From DASWHD01 sp036393335 (GTDB lineage Bacteria; CG2-30-53-67; CG2-30-70-394): DNA of 49,835 nucleotides. Made by a program: the position numbers and the translations under genes. The notes below the pieces were generated by a model. The model saw only the letters and a list, made by a program, of their open reading frames with translations. It made no database searches and was not told the origin of the DNA. Where the stretch lies: assembly GCA_036393335.1 (NCBI GenBank), contig DASWHD010000063.1, positions 1-49,835 on the forward strand. The letters are read 5' to 3'. Positions 29,834-38,532 of this stretch are shown here, in pieces (the first letter of the stretch is position 1; each line of letters begins with the position of its first letter).

Positions 29834-29943
29834 CACCGGCCTGTCCTGAACGGGGACACGATTCGCGGATAGCGTGGCCGGCGCGGTTTGCTGAGCCGGG
29901 GGGGTGGCATATAGTCATCTCCCCTTTTTCGCACCCAGCCGAA

Positions 29944-30651
29944 ATGTCCGAGCGCCGCGCCGTGGTCCTCCTTTCCGGGGGGCTCGATTCCACCACTTGT
30001 CTCGCCGTGGCTTGTGCCGAGGGGTTCACCTGTACCGCCCTGACCTTCGCCTATGGCCAACGCCACGCCTGCGAGTTGGAGGCCGCGGCGCGGGTGGCGA
30101 CGGCGTTTGGCTTGGCGGACTACCGGGTGGTGCGCCTGCCCATCGCCGAGACCGTCCACTCCGCCCTCACCGGCGATGGTGCGGTTCCCAAGGCCGACCG
30201 GGTGGAGGGTATCGCTGGCTCGATCCCATCCACCTACGTGCCGGCGCGTAACACGATCTTCCTGGCCCATGCCCTCGCGCTCGCCGAGGACATCGGCGCC
30301 CACCACCTCTTCGTCGGGGTGAACGCCGTCGACTACTCAGGCTACCCCGACTGTCGTCCGGAGTTCATCGAGGCGTTCGAGCGGCTCGCCAACCTCGCGA
30401 CCCGTGAGGCGGTGCAGGGCCACCGGTTTCACGTGCACGCCCCCCTCCTGCACCTGGACAAGGGGGAGATCATTCGCCTCGGCCTCTCCTTCGGCGTCGA
30501 CTACGGCCTCACCCATAGCTGTTACGATCCCGCGCCGGACGGCACCGCGTGCGGCCACTGTGATAGCTGCCTACTGCGCCGCAAAGGGTTCGCCGAGGCC
30601 GGCGCCGCCGACCCCATCGCCTATGTGGAGAATGGGGAGGCGCATCCATGA
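29944..30651 (+). CDS. queC: 7-cyano-7-deazaguanine synthase (QueC)
   Basis: A 235-residue QueC that converts 7-carboxy-7-deazaguanine to preQ0 with ATP and ammonia on the queuosine pathway. Motifs: the PP-loop LLSGGLDSTTCLA (residues 9-21), FAYGQRH, the family-typical PARNTIFLAHALALAE, and the C-terminal zinc cysteines (SCYDP...CGHCDSC). ATG 29944 gives the standard MSERRAVVLLSGG start; the open frame extends upstream to 29686, but that is inside cheA. The gene overlaps trmB by ATGA, coupling two tRNA-modification enzymes. Confidence 0.96.
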   Translation: MSERRAVVLLSGGLDSTTCLAVACAEGFTCTALTFAYGQRHACELEAAARVATAFGLADYRVVRLPIAETVHSALTGDGAVPKADRVEGIAGSIPSTYVPARNTIFLAHALALAEDIGAHHLFVGVNAVDYSGYPDCRPEFIEAFERLANLATREAVQGHRFHVHAPLLHLDKGEIIRLGLSFGVDYGLTHSCYDPAPDGTACGHCDSCLLRRKGFAEAGAADPIAYVENGEAHP

Positions 30652-31295
30652 CCCGGAGGCGAATCGACCCGAAACAGGTCGCACCGTGGCTGTTCGAGGT
30701 GAGGGGGCAGGAGACGGCCGGTGGGAGGACGCTGGCCGCCCTTTTCCCCGGCCACGGTGGACCGATCCATCTGGAGCTGGGCTGTGGCTACGGCCTTTTT
30801 TTGCGCGATATCGCTGCGCTACGACCCGACCACGTCTTTCTTGGGGTGGAGCACGACCGCGGTGCGGCCCTGCGCAGCGCGCGCCAGCTCATGCTGGCGG
30901 CGGTGACCAATGCGCGGGTGGTGATCGGGGATGCCTACTGGGTACTGCACGGTCTGTTCGGCGAGGGGTCGATCGGCGACGTGTTCGTGAACTTCCCCGA
31001 TCCTTGGCCCAAGCGGCGCCACGCCGCGCGCCGCTTCATCCGCCAGCCGTTCGTGGACGCGCTGCAGCGCAGGATGGTGCCCGGCCACCGCGTCTATCTC
31101 GCCACGGACGTGGCGACCTATGCCACGGAGATTGAGACCCTGTTCGATGCCCACCCGGGTTTCGTCACCCGTGTGCCGGGTGGCGGGTCTACCCACACCA
31201 AGCCGACAACGGTGCACAGCAAGTACGAGCAGGACTTCCTTTCCGAGGGATTGCCGATCTATTACCTGGTCTACGAGGCGCGTCGGATGGGGTGA
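30648..31295 (+). CDS. trmB: tRNA (guanine-N7-)-methyltransferase
   Basis: A 215-residue TrmB, which makes m7G46 in the variable loop of tRNAs using S-adenosylmethionine. SAM-binding motif LELGCGYGLFL (about 43-53), the family signature FVNFPDPWPKRRH, and the C-terminal TKYE-like element (VHSKYEQDF). It overlaps queC by 4 bp. Its stop codon TGA (31293-31295) lies within the inverted repeat GTGAGCAATGCGGGT at the edge of a MITE-like element, so an insertion may have set the present C-terminus. Confidence 0.95.
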   Translation: MTRRRIDPKQVAPWLFEVRGQETAGGRTLAALFPGHGGPIHLELGCGYGLFLRDIAALRPDHVFLGVEHDRGAALRSARQLMLAAVTNARVVIGDAYWVLHGLFGEGSIGDVFVNFPDPWPKRRHAARRFIRQPFVDALQRRMVPGHRVYLATDVATYATEIETLFDAHPGFVTRVPGGGSTHTKPTTVHSKYEQDFLSEGLPIYYLVYEARRMG

Positions 31296-31323
31296 GCAAT
31301 GCGGGTTAACCCGCATTGCTCAC
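31292..31323. repeat. Perfect 32-bp palindrome overlapping the trmB stop
   Basis: GTGAGCAATGCGGGTT is followed immediately by AACCCGCATTGCTCAC. The centre TTAA includes the TA at 31307-31308. The right arm is the left terminal repeat of the element at 31307-31488. The left arm is a solo terminal repeat in opposite orientation, as if a second copy had once abutted it across the same TA. It can also act as a strong hairpin after trmB. Confidence 0.8.
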
Positions 31324-31488
31324 ACCGTTTTGTCGCGAGGCGGTGCGAGGGTGCGGAGATGCAAGGCGCGCACCGCTCCGCGCGCGCAGGCGTAGTTGAC
31401 AGTACGTCGAGCACTCGGAGCCAGCGCAACGTCGCAGATTCGTGGCCTCGCGCCGCTGCAGCAGAAAGGGTGTGAGAAGTGCGGGTTA
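31307..31488. mobile_element. MITE-like element, copy 2 (TA-flanked, about 178 bp)
   Basis: The terminal repeats ACCCGCATTGCTCAC (from 31309) and GTGAGAAGTGCGGGT (to 31486) are bordered by TA at 31307-31308 and 31487-31488. There is no open frame with protein features inside. It lies exactly between the convergent genes trmB and ptsI, and the ptsI stop codon TAA is formed by its right end plus the TA. It is homologous to copy 1 at 8596-8797 in reverse orientation, with matching subterminal blocks. Confidence 0.7.
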
Positions 31489-33249
31489 GGTGGCCTGGGC
31501 GAACTTGCGCGTGGCGAACTCTTCCGGCGCGTATTGGAGGCAGAATTGTTCCAGGCGGTCGCGGATGACCCGCGGGTCGGAGAGACGCAGCGCGCCCTGG
31601 GCGAGGCGGGTCGCTGCCGCCATGGGGATCGCACGCACCACCCGCTTGACGTGTGGCACCTTGTGGCTGGTCATGCTGAAGGCGCGGACCCCGAGCCCCA
31701 TCAGCAGCGGCACGTAGAAGGCGCTGCCGCCCATTTCGCCGCACACCTCGACCGGAATGCCCTCTTTTTCGCCCCGCCGGACCACCTCCCGGATGGCGCG
31801 TAACACCGCCGGCTGGAGTGGGTCGGTGAGGTAGGCGACGTGTTCGTTGTTGCGGTCCGCCGCCACCATGTACTGCACCAGGTCGTTGGTCCCGATCGAG
31901 AGGAAATCGACCTCCTTGGCGATCATGTCGCAGGTGAAGACCGCGGACGGCACCTCGATCATCGCCCCCACCTCGACGTCGGTGCCGTGGCGGATGCCGG
32001 CGGCGGTCAGGTCCACAGCCACGGTGTTGAGCAGCTCGCGCACCTCCTGGACTTCCTGTGCGGAGGTGATCATGGGCAAGAGGATGCGCAGGTGACCGTG
32101 TGCCGCGGCGCGCAGCAGCGCGCGCAGCTGTGGGGTGAATAACTCTCGGTGGGCGAGGCAGCAGCGGATGCCACGGAAGCCGAGAGCCGGGTTCTTCTCC
32201 ACCTCAATATCCAGCAGCGGTGCGACCTTGTCGCTGCCCAGGTCGGAGGTGCGGATGGTGACGGGGTGCGGGGCGCACGCGTGCAGCAATTGCCGGTAGA
32301 CGCGGAAGTGCTCCTCTTCGGAAGGGACGCTTGTGTCGGTGTAGAGGTACTCGGTACGGTACAGGCCGACGGAGGTCACGCCGTAGTGGGCCATACGGCG
32401 CTGCTCCTGGGGCAGCTCCAGATTGGCGAGCAGCTCGATCTCGGCACCGTCGGAAGTGACGGCGGGCAGGTCCCGGAGGACCGCCAGAGTCTTTTCTTCT
32501 GCCTCGTGCAGGCGCTGCTTGTGGCGGAAGAAACGCAGGCTGGACGGGTCGGGGGAAACGATCGCCACGTCGGTGCTGGCGTCGAGGATGACCAAGTCGC
32601 CTTGCCGGATCTGCTGGCTCGCGGTGCCCGTGCCGACCAGGGCGGGGATGCTCATCGCCCGCGCCATGATCGCCATGTGCGCGGTAATGCCACCCAGATC
32701 GGTGATGATGCCCTGCACCTGCTTGGAGTCCATCTGCACGATCTCGGCCGGGGAGAGGTCGTGACTCACCAGAATCGCACCCTCCGGCAGTTTGGAAAGG
32801 TCGATCGACTTCACACCGCCGAGGTTGCGTAGGATGCGATCGTTGACCTGCTCGATGTCGATGGCCCGTTGCTGCAGATACGGGTCGTCGCGCGACTGCA
32901 GGACGGAGAGCAGCTCCAGGGTCGTTTGGCGCACCGCCATCTCCGCCGAGTAGCCCTTTTTCTCGATCAGCTTCTTGGATTGCTGTTCCCAGCGCCGATC
33001 CTTGATGAGCATCATGTGCACCCTGAGGATCTGCACATGCTCCTGCGGGGCGTGGCCCGCCACCTCTAATAGGATGTGGTCGAGTTGCGCGCGACTCTGT
33101 TTGAGTGCCATGCGCAGGCGATCGGTCTCCTTCTGCGGGTCCTGGGTGTGGACCGGGCACTCGTCGAGCTGCACCCGCCCGCGGGTGACGATCACCGCCG
33201 TTCCGACGGCGACCTGCTGGGACGTGCCAAAGCCGTGAATGATCTGCAC
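31486..33249 (-). CDS. ptsI: Phosphoenolpyruvate-protein phosphotransferase (PTS enzyme I)
   Basis: A 587-residue EI that transfers phosphate from phosphoenolpyruvate to HPr. The phosphorylated His191 is in GGITAHMAIMARAM. The PEP-binding TIM-barrel half contains LYRTEYLY, the FLSIGTNDLVQY motif and the proton-donor Cys in VEVCGEMGG. There is no N-terminal GAF domain, so it is not the EI-Ntr (PtsP) type. GTG 33249 follows the HPr stop by 2 bp, with GAGGAG of the HPr end as ribosome binding site. The last codons and stop come from the adjoining MITE-like element. No sugar permease is nearby, so a regulatory PTS is likely. Confidence 0.95.
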   Translation of the reverse strand: MQIIHGFGTSQQVAVGTAVIVTRGRVQLDECPVHTQDPQKETDRLRMALKQSRAQLDHILLEVAGHAPQEHVQILRVHMMLIKDRRWEQQSKKLIEKKGYSAEMAVRQTTLELLSVLQSRDDPYLQQRAIDIEQVNDRILRNLGGVKSIDLSKLPEGAILVSHDLSPAEIVQMDSKQVQGIITDLGGITAHMAIMARAMSIPALVGTGTASQQIRQGDLVILDASTDVAIVSPDPSSLRFFRHKQRLHEAEEKTLAVLRDLPAVTSDGAEIELLANLELPQEQRRMAHYGVTSVGLYRTEYLYTDTSVPSEEEHFRVYRQLLHACAPHPVTIRTSDLGSDKVAPLLDIEVEKNPALGFRGIRCCLAHRELFTPQLRALLRAAAHGHLRILLPMITSAQEVQEVRELLNTVAVDLTAAGIRHGTDVEVGAMIEVPSAVFTCDMIAKEVDFLSIGTNDLVQYMVAADRNNEHVAYLTDPLQPAVLRAIREVVRRGEKEGIPVEVCGEMGGSAFYVPLLMGLGVRAFSMTSHKVPHVKRVVRAIPMAAATRLAQGALRLSDPRVIRDRLEQFCLQYAPEEFATRKFAQAT

Positions 33250-33251
33250 GG

Positions 33252-33530
33252 CTACTCCTCGTCGAACTTGCGCTGAAAAAGATCCTGCAAGGCCGCGATG
33301 GCGGCGGCCGCCTGGGGTCCCTTGGCACGCGCCTTCAAGGTGGTGCCCTTGGCGGCGGCGAACATCATCAGGCCGAGGATGGACTTGGCGTTCACCTCAA
33401 TCCCTTCGTGTGTCAGGAAGATCTGCGTCGCATCATCGAACTCGCTGGCCAGATTCACGATCTTGGCCGACGCGCGGGCGTGGAGGCCGAGGGCATTTTC
33501 CACCAACAGATGGCACTCCTTAGTCCGCAT
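33252..33530 (-). CDS. ptsH: HPr family phosphocarrier protein
   Basis: A 92-residue HPr. The phosphorylated His17 is in LGLHARASAK, and the serine at the HPr-kinase site is Ser50 in AKSILGLMM, consistent with an hprK gene 1.5 kb upstream in the same cluster. It ends FDEE and is followed directly by ptsI. It lies 114 bp downstream of the EIIA-Man gene. It carries phosphate from EI to the EIIA proteins in the cytoplasm. Confidence 0.95.
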   Translation of the reverse strand: MRTKECHLLVENALGLHARASAKIVNLASEFDDATQIFLTHEGIEVNAKSILGLMMFAAAKGTTLKARAKGPQAAAAIAALQDLFQRKFDEE

Positions 33531-33644
33531 GTCTCACCGGGGATATGCGCACAAAAGCGCCCGGGCCCACGACTACGAGCTGTGCCGGCGAGCACCCGTA
33601 ACACCGAGACCACAGGGGCTGACTGACGAAGATCGAAGGGCCCG

Positions 33645-34052
33645 TCATTGGGGCGGTGCCGTGTCGAGGATCAAGCGAGTGACCAGGATGCCACGCTGCC
33701 CTCCCTCCAGGGCGCGCTGCGCCAGGGCCGCCGGCGTGGTGTTCTCGCGGTTCGTGAGGCATTTCATCAACATCGGTAAGTTGACCCCGGCGACGATCTC
33801 GATCTTCTCGTCCTCGAGGAACGGCAGGGCCGCGTTGCTCGGCGTGCCGCCGTACATGTCGGTGAGGATCACCGTGCCATCGGTGCACCCCATCGTGGCG
33901 ATGGCGCCTTTGATGCGCTTGGCACTGAGGGGGAGCTCCGTGCTGTCGACGGTGACCGCAGACAGACCCTCTTGGCGGCCCAGGATGTACTCCGCGGAGG
34001 CCACCAGACTGGGGCCGATCTGGCCGTGGGTGACCAGAAGGATACCGATCAT
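33645..34052 (-). CDS. PTS system mannose-type EIIA component
   Basis: A 135-residue EIIA of the mannose/fructose family. The active His9 is in ILLVTHG, and the fold-typical TDMYGGTPSN stretch is present. It is a stand-alone IIA with no IIB, IIC or IID partner nearby, as usual in the rapZ-hpr regulatory clusters of deltaproteobacteria, where it probably acts as a phosphorylation sensor. Its ATG overlaps the rapZ stop (ATGA at 34049-34052), so the two are translationally coupled. Confidence 0.92.
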   Translation of the reverse strand: MIGILLVTHGQIGPSLVASAEYILGRQEGLSAVTVDSTELPLSAKRIKGAIATMGCTDGTVILTDMYGGTPSNAALPFLEDEKIEIVAGVNLPMLMKCLTNRENTTPAALAQRALEGGQRGILVTRLILDTAPPQ

Positions 34053-34918
34053 CGATCCAGATCTCTGTGACGGGTGGTAAACGGAATGCCTTGGCCCCGC
34101 AGATGGCTGGCGAGGGCGTTGACGATCGCCACCGAGCGGTGTCGACCGCCCGTGCAGCCGATCGCCAGGGTAAAGTATGCCTTCCCTTCCTGTCGGTAGC
34201 GAGGGAGGAGGAAGTCGATCAGCCTCCGCAGGTGGCCGAGAAACGCCTGGGTGTCGGTGTGGTCGAGGACGAAGCGCGCCACCTCCTCCTCTTCGCCGGA
34301 GTGGTCGCGCAGGGCAGGGACGAAATACGGATTGGGCAGGAACCGGACGTCGAGCACGGTGTCCGCCTCATAGGGTACACCGTGCTTGAAGCCGAAGCTC
34401 AACAGCTCGACGTGCAGCGTCGGCCCACGGTCCAGGGGCAAGAGGGCAGCGAGCCGATGGCGCAAGTCGTGGACCGATAGGTGGCTCGTGTCGATCTCAT
34501 GGGTGGCAAAGGGCCGCAGGGCGACGAGCAGGCTGGCCTCAGCGGCGATCGCATCTTCCAGCAGCGGGTGGTGTGGTGCGAGCGGGTGGGTGGAGCGGGT
34601 CTCCTTGAAGCGGCGGATGAGGGTTTCCTCGTCCGCGTATAGATAGATCACGTCGAGCGGTAGCCCACCGTCACGCAGCTCGCCAAATATGGCAGCCAGG
34701 TCCCGGCAGTCGTCGGCGGAGCGCACCTCCAGACATAGTCCGACCTGGTGCAGCCGGGAGCTGGGCTGACGGCACTGGTCGATGAATTGGGAGATGAGCG
34801 GCGTCGGCAGGTTGTCGATGCAGAACACCCCCCGGTCGCGCAGCGCCTTCACCGCCGTGGTCTTGCCCGAGCCCGACAATCCGAGGATGGCGATGATCTG
34901 TAGGGACGGGGCGGTCAT
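34049..34918 (-). CDS. rapZ: RNase adapter protein RapZ
   Basis: About 289 residues. The N-terminal P-loop domain has AILGLSGSGKTTAVKALRD (Walker A near residue 10-17) and the C-terminal RapZ domain has SFGFKHGVP, DVRFLPNPYFVP and IGCTGGRHRSV. In E. coli RapZ binds GlmZ/GlmY sRNAs and glucosamine-6-phosphate and guides RNase E; in other bacteria it links PTS state to cell-envelope precursor supply. ATG 34918 gives the family start; the frame extends 12 codons further, to 34954. It follows hprK by about 160 bp. Confidence 0.94.
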   Translation of the reverse strand: MTAPSLQIIAILGLSGSGKTTAVKALRDRGVFCIDNLPTPLISQFIDQCRQPSSRLHQVGLCLEVRSADDCRDLAAIFGELRDGGLPLDVIYLYADEETLIRRFKETRSTHPLAPHHPLLEDAIAAEASLLVALRPFATHEIDTSHLSVHDLRHRLAALLPLDRGPTLHVELLSFGFKHGVPYEADTVLDVRFLPNPYFVPALRDHSGEEEEVARFVLDHTDTQAFLGHLRRLIDFLLPRYRQEGKAYFTLAIGCTGGRHRSVAIVNALASHLRGQGIPFTTRHRDLDR

Positions 34919-35077
34919 GGTCAGCGGAGGGGCGCGTGCCACATGCACCGGCACTCAATCTACTGTCATCCTATGCGCCATGCACGCCTTTGCCCGATCG
35001 TCTCGACACCGCCGCGGCATCTGTGGTGCGCCGGTGGGTACTTGTGGCTCGTCCGCCGCTACCGGCCGGGCTGTGGA

Positions 35078-35632
35078 TCAGGCACTGGGTGGAGTCGAGC
35101 GTGCCGCGTGCAGCACCCCGGCGATGACTTCCAGGCGGTTGGCCACCGTGGTGACCTCGGTGCCGCGGATCACGTAGGTGGGTAGCGCGTGCCCGAGAAG
35201 ACGAGTCGGTGGTGGTGGATCGATGTGACGCCGCCGGTGCTCTTCCGGTGCCGCCGCGATCAGGTCGACGACGGCGTCGACCTCATGGCTGGGGGCGAGG
35301 GCCGTGGTACCGAAGATGGGCTCCACCGCGATGATGCCCACGTCCTGGACCTCCAGTCGGCCAGCGATGGCCGCCGGCGGTGCTCCGACCAAACGGTGGT
35401 GGACCGGGTCGCCACGGATCTCCACCACGTCGTCTGCGACCAGGCGGTGGCCGCGGCGGATGAGCTCCAGGGCGCAGTCGCTCTTGCCCGTGCCACTCGC
35501 TCCCCGCAGGAGTAGCCCGGTTCCGCGAATGACGACGAGCACGCCGTGCACCTGGGTGGAAGACGCCTTCACGAACGTTTCGTGGTGCCTGGCGAGGCTT
35601 GCGCGGTAAGGCTCAGTGCGGCGGGTTCTCAA
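35078..35632 (-). CDS. hprK: Short HPr kinase/phosphorylase (C-terminal kinase domain only)
   Basis: A 184-residue protein that aligns only with the C-terminal catalytic half of HprK. It has the catalytic His29 (VHGVLVVIRG), Walker A GASGTGKSD (44-52) and HRLVADDVVEIRGD. The usual N-terminal ~130-residue domain is absent, as in alphaproteobacterial HprK. The phosphorylase-linked signature, normally ExRGLGI, reads EVQDVGI here. It should phosphorylate HPr at Ser50; dephosphorylation may be impaired. The start TTG 35632 overlaps ptsN by 20 bp; GTG 35572 or 35551 are alternatives that still keep His29. Confidence 0.87.
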   Translation of the reverse strand: MRTRRTEPYRASLARHHETFVKASSTQVHGVLVVIRGTGLLLRGASGTGKSDCALELIRRGHRLVADDVVEIRGDPVHHRLVGAPPAAIAGRLEVQDVGIIAVEPIFGTTALAPSHEVDAVVDLIAAAPEEHRRRHIDPPPPTRLLGHALPTYVIRGTEVTTVANRLEVIAGVLHAARSTPPSA

Positions 35633-36104
35633 ACATCTCTAGCTCCAAGTCGCGGATGAAGCGCTGGATGTCTGAGGGGGAGTCCATAGCGGCCAACTCC
35701 GTCTCGAAGCGCGGTGCCCGAACCATGCGCGCGAGTCGTGCCAGTACCTGAAGGTGGTAGCGACTCTCGGCGTGGAGCGGCGCCGCGATCATGAACAGCA
35801 GCCGCACCGGCTGGTCGTCATTGGCGTCGAACGGCACCCCCTTGCGGGACAGGCCGAGGGCGATCCGGAGATCATCGAGGTCTGCCACCTTGGCATGCGG
35901 GATGGCCACGCCGTGGCCGATGCCGGTGCTGCCCAGCGCCTCCCGCTCGAGCATGGCATCGAGCGCCTGTTCGAACGAGGGGCCGGCTTGGGTGGCGAAG
36001 CACGCGTGGCACAGCTCCCGGAGGACGGCGATTTTACTGTCCCCCTGGAGGTCGACGAGGATTCGGTCTTCCCCAAGGTGATCGGTGATGATCAACGCCA
36101 TCAC
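35613..36104 (-). CDS. ptsN: PTS EIIA-Ntr (PtsN family)
   Basis: A 163-residue EIIA of the fructose/nitrogen type. The active His70 is in GHGVAIPHAKV. Such proteins regulate potassium, nitrogen and phosphate physiology by protein-protein contact depending on phosphorylation. The order rpoN-hpf-ptsN-hprK is the classic rpoN neighbourhood. It overlaps hprK by 20 bp and lies 214 bp downstream of hpf. Confidence 0.94.
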   Translation of the reverse strand: MMALIITDHLGEDRILVDLQGDSKIAVLRELCHACFATQAGPSFEQALDAMLEREALGSTGIGHGVAIPHAKVADLDDLRIALGLSRKGVPFDANDDQPVRLLFMIAAPLHAESRYHLQVLARLARMVRAPRFETELAAMDSPSDIQRFIRDLELEMFENPPH

Positions 36105-36318
36105 GGCCTCGTTTACCCAGGACTGGTGTGGCTCGGAGCCGCGGCGAGGCTAGCTCCTCTGGTGAAGGGCCCTTGGCAGGTGCGTGCGATCGGCCACGCC
36201 CAAGTTCCGCAGAGCTTCACGTCTCCCTCGCACACTAAACCACTCCTCTGGCCCGGCTCAGCCGTCTCCCCACGGCTTCCTCCATTGCCACCCATTGTCC
36301 TGGCCACCTCTGAAGTGA

Positions 36319-36867
36319 TCAATCGTCGACCAGGTCGAAGCGGTGGAGCTGGTCGTTGGATTGACGGGTAAGGATCCGCAGGCGGTCCGATTCGGTGTCG
36401 CGATAGACCCAGAGGTGCTCATCCTGGTCTTCCATCAAACGGATAGCCTCGTAGTCCCGCAGGCGCTGCACGTTGATTTCCCGCGTCTCGACCACCCGGT
36501 TGAGGTTGTCGAGCAACGCCTCTGGAACCGTGGGTTCCTCCGCGACCACCTCCGGGCTGCCGATCTTCGGTCCGCGGGTCTTCTCGTGGGTCCGCTTGTC
36601 ATGGTTGCGTCGCAGCTGGGTCTCCAGCTTCGCCGCGGCCCGGTCAATGGAGGTGTACATGTCCGCCGAGCTTTCCCGCGCCTGGAACAGGGCGTGTGGC
36701 CCCTTGGACACGACATCGACGATCTGGGAGTTGCGTTCCACCGCCAGAGTGACATTGAGCCGCGTATGGTCGTCGAGGAACCGACTGAGTTTGCCAAATC
36801 GTTCTTCTACATGGGTCTTTAGGCCATCGGTCAACTCCATGTGACGGGCCAGGATAGATAAGTTCAT
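36319..36867 (-). CDS. hpf: Ribosome hibernation promoting factor, long form
   Basis: A 182-residue HPF. The N-terminal S30AE domain (MNLSILARHMELTDGLKTH to about residue 105) binds the 30S decoding centre. A linker follows, then a C-terminal dimerisation domain (residues about 130-178, REINVQRL, EAIRLMEDQDEHLWVYRD). Long-form HPF makes 100S ribosome dimers directly; enterobacteria have only the short form. ATG 36867 has AAGGA 7 bp upstream; the frame is open to 36963 but that part is not conserved. It follows rpoN. Confidence 0.92.
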   Translation of the reverse strand: MNLSILARHMELTDGLKTHVEERFGKLSRFLDDHTRLNVTLAVERNSQIVDVVSKGPHALFQARESSADMYTSIDRAAAKLETQLRRNHDKRTHEKTRGPKIGSPEVVAEEPTVPEALLDNLNRVVETREINVQRLRDYEAIRLMEDQDEHLWVYRDTESDRLRILTRQSNDQLHRFDLVDD

Positions 36868-36995
36868 GGAGATCCTTGCTAGATCAGCGGGTGGTAGAAA
36901 ATCGCCGGACCACAACTCCATAGGGGCTGGGCGGCGCCGACCACGATACACTGCTCGGAACACCGGCAGGACGGGGGAGGTCTTTGCCGTGTCGT

Positions 36996-38426
36996 TCAGT
37001 ATCCCCGTTTGCGGCTGGAAATCGGAAGAATCTTGAGTTCATCACGATATTTGGCAACCGTCCGGCGGGCGATCTTGATGTTTTCTTTGGCAAGGAGATC
37101 GGCGATGACCTGATCGCTCAGACAACGGTTTTTATCCTCTTCCTCAATGATTTGACGGAGGCGGTTCTTCACGTAGACCGCGGAAAGGTCCTCTCCCTGA
37201 GTGGTCTTCAGGCTGCTGGAGAAGAAGTACTTTAGTTCGAAGATACCGCGGTCACAATGGAGATACTTGTTGCTGGTAACCCGCGAGATCGTCGACTCAT
37301 GCATCCCCAGGTCCTCGGCAACGTCACGCAGGATGAGCGGCCGTAAGTAGTTGGTGCCCTTCAAGAAAAAGTCGTTCTGGAAGCGGAGGATCGACTCGGT
37401 TGTGCGGTAGATCGTCTTCTGCCGCTGGTCGAGGCTCTTGATCAGGGCGAGGGCGTTGTTGAGCTTCGCCTTGATGAACTCCTTGGACTCCCGGTCGCCG
37501 TCGATACCGTTGTGCTTCTTGTACATCTCCAGGTAGTAGGGGCTGATCCGCGGACGCGGTAGGCCTTCGTCGTTGAGCCGGATCTCGAACCGGTCACCCT
37601 TGCGGATCACGAAGACGTCGGGCACCACGTAAAACGGAGTGTCGCTGTCGAACCGGCGGCCGGGCTTGGGCTCGAGCTGTTGCAGCTCGTGGACGGCTGC
37701 GAGCAGGTCGTCGACGGTGGTGTCGAGCTGCCGGGCGACTTCCTTGTAGCGACGGGATTCTAGGTCCTTCAGGTGGTTGCTTACGATCCGCCGCAACAGG
37801 GGGTGGGGATCGCGTAGCTGGTCGATCTGTAGCAGCAGGCAGTGGGTGAGGTTGCGGGCGAATACTCCCGCAGGGTCGAATTTCCGCAGCTCGGCGAGGG
37901 TCCGGGACATGGCGTCCGGGTCGCAGTGGCAGAGATTGACCAGCGTCGCCTCGTTATCTCGCAGGTAGCCGTCGGAGTCCAGGCAGCCGATCAGGCAGGC
38001 GCCGATCTCCTTAACCTCGTCCGGCAGGTTGTCGACACGAAGTTGCCAGATGAGGTGGTCCGTGAGCGAGCGACTCACCGAGTAGGTGTTCTCGATGGTG
38101 GGGCGTTCGCCGTCATCGACCGGCAGGCCGGTCCCCGCCTGGAAGCCGGAACCGATGGAGCTGTTCAGGTAGCCTTCCCAGTCGAACTCCTCGGCATCGC
38201 GCCCATCCACTGGCTCCCCGGCCTCCTTCTCCTGGGCCGCGGCCTCCCCGATCTCCTCCTCCTCGACGATCTCCTCCTCCAAGACCGGATTTTCGACCAT
38301 TTCCTGGCGGATCGCCTGGAGAAGGTCGAGCCGCGATAGCTGCAAGAGCCGAATCGCCTGTTGAAGCTGGGGAGTCATCACCAGCTTCTGGGTCATCTTC
38401 AGGGAGAGTTTCGTGGCTAGCTGCAT
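36996..38426 (-). CDS. rpoN: RNA polymerase sigma-54 factor
   Basis: A 476-residue sigma-54. Region I is glutamine- and leucine-rich (MTQKLVMTPQLQQAIRLLQL). An acidic region II lies at about 48-70. The core-binding domain is followed by the helix-turn-helix (DVAEDLGMHESTISRVTSNK) and the RpoN box ARRTVAKYRD at residues 453-462, all intact. It directs enhancer-dependent transcription from -24/-12 promoters. It lies 106 bp after lptB and before hpf. Confidence 0.97.
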   Translation of the reverse strand: MQLATKLSLKMTQKLVMTPQLQQAIRLLQLSRLDLLQAIRQEMVENPVLEEEIVEEEEIGEAAAQEKEAGEPVDGRDAEEFDWEGYLNSSIGSGFQAGTGLPVDDGERPTIENTYSVSRSLTDHLIWQLRVDNLPDEVKEIGACLIGCLDSDGYLRDNEATLVNLCHCDPDAMSRTLAELRKFDPAGVFARNLTHCLLLQIDQLRDPHPLLRRIVSNHLKDLESRRYKEVARQLDTTVDDLLAAVHELQQLEPKPGRRFDSDTPFYVVPDVFVIRKGDRFEIRLNDEGLPRPRISPYYLEMYKKHNGIDGDRESKEFIKAKLNNALALIKSLDQRQKTIYRTTESILRFQNDFFLKGTNYLRPLILRDVAEDLGMHESTISRVTSNKYLHCDRGIFELKYFFSSSLKTTQGEDLSAVYVKNRLRQIIEEEDKNRCLSDQVIADLLAKENIKIARRTVAKYRDELKILPISSRKRGY

Positions 38427-38532
38427 TCCAGACTCATCGGTCCCGGTGTGTGGGAAGCTGAAACCATCCCCGGGTATCCCGGGGGCGTATCATTGCCGCC
38501 CGGACCCCGCCGATTGTGCGGGTATTCATCTC

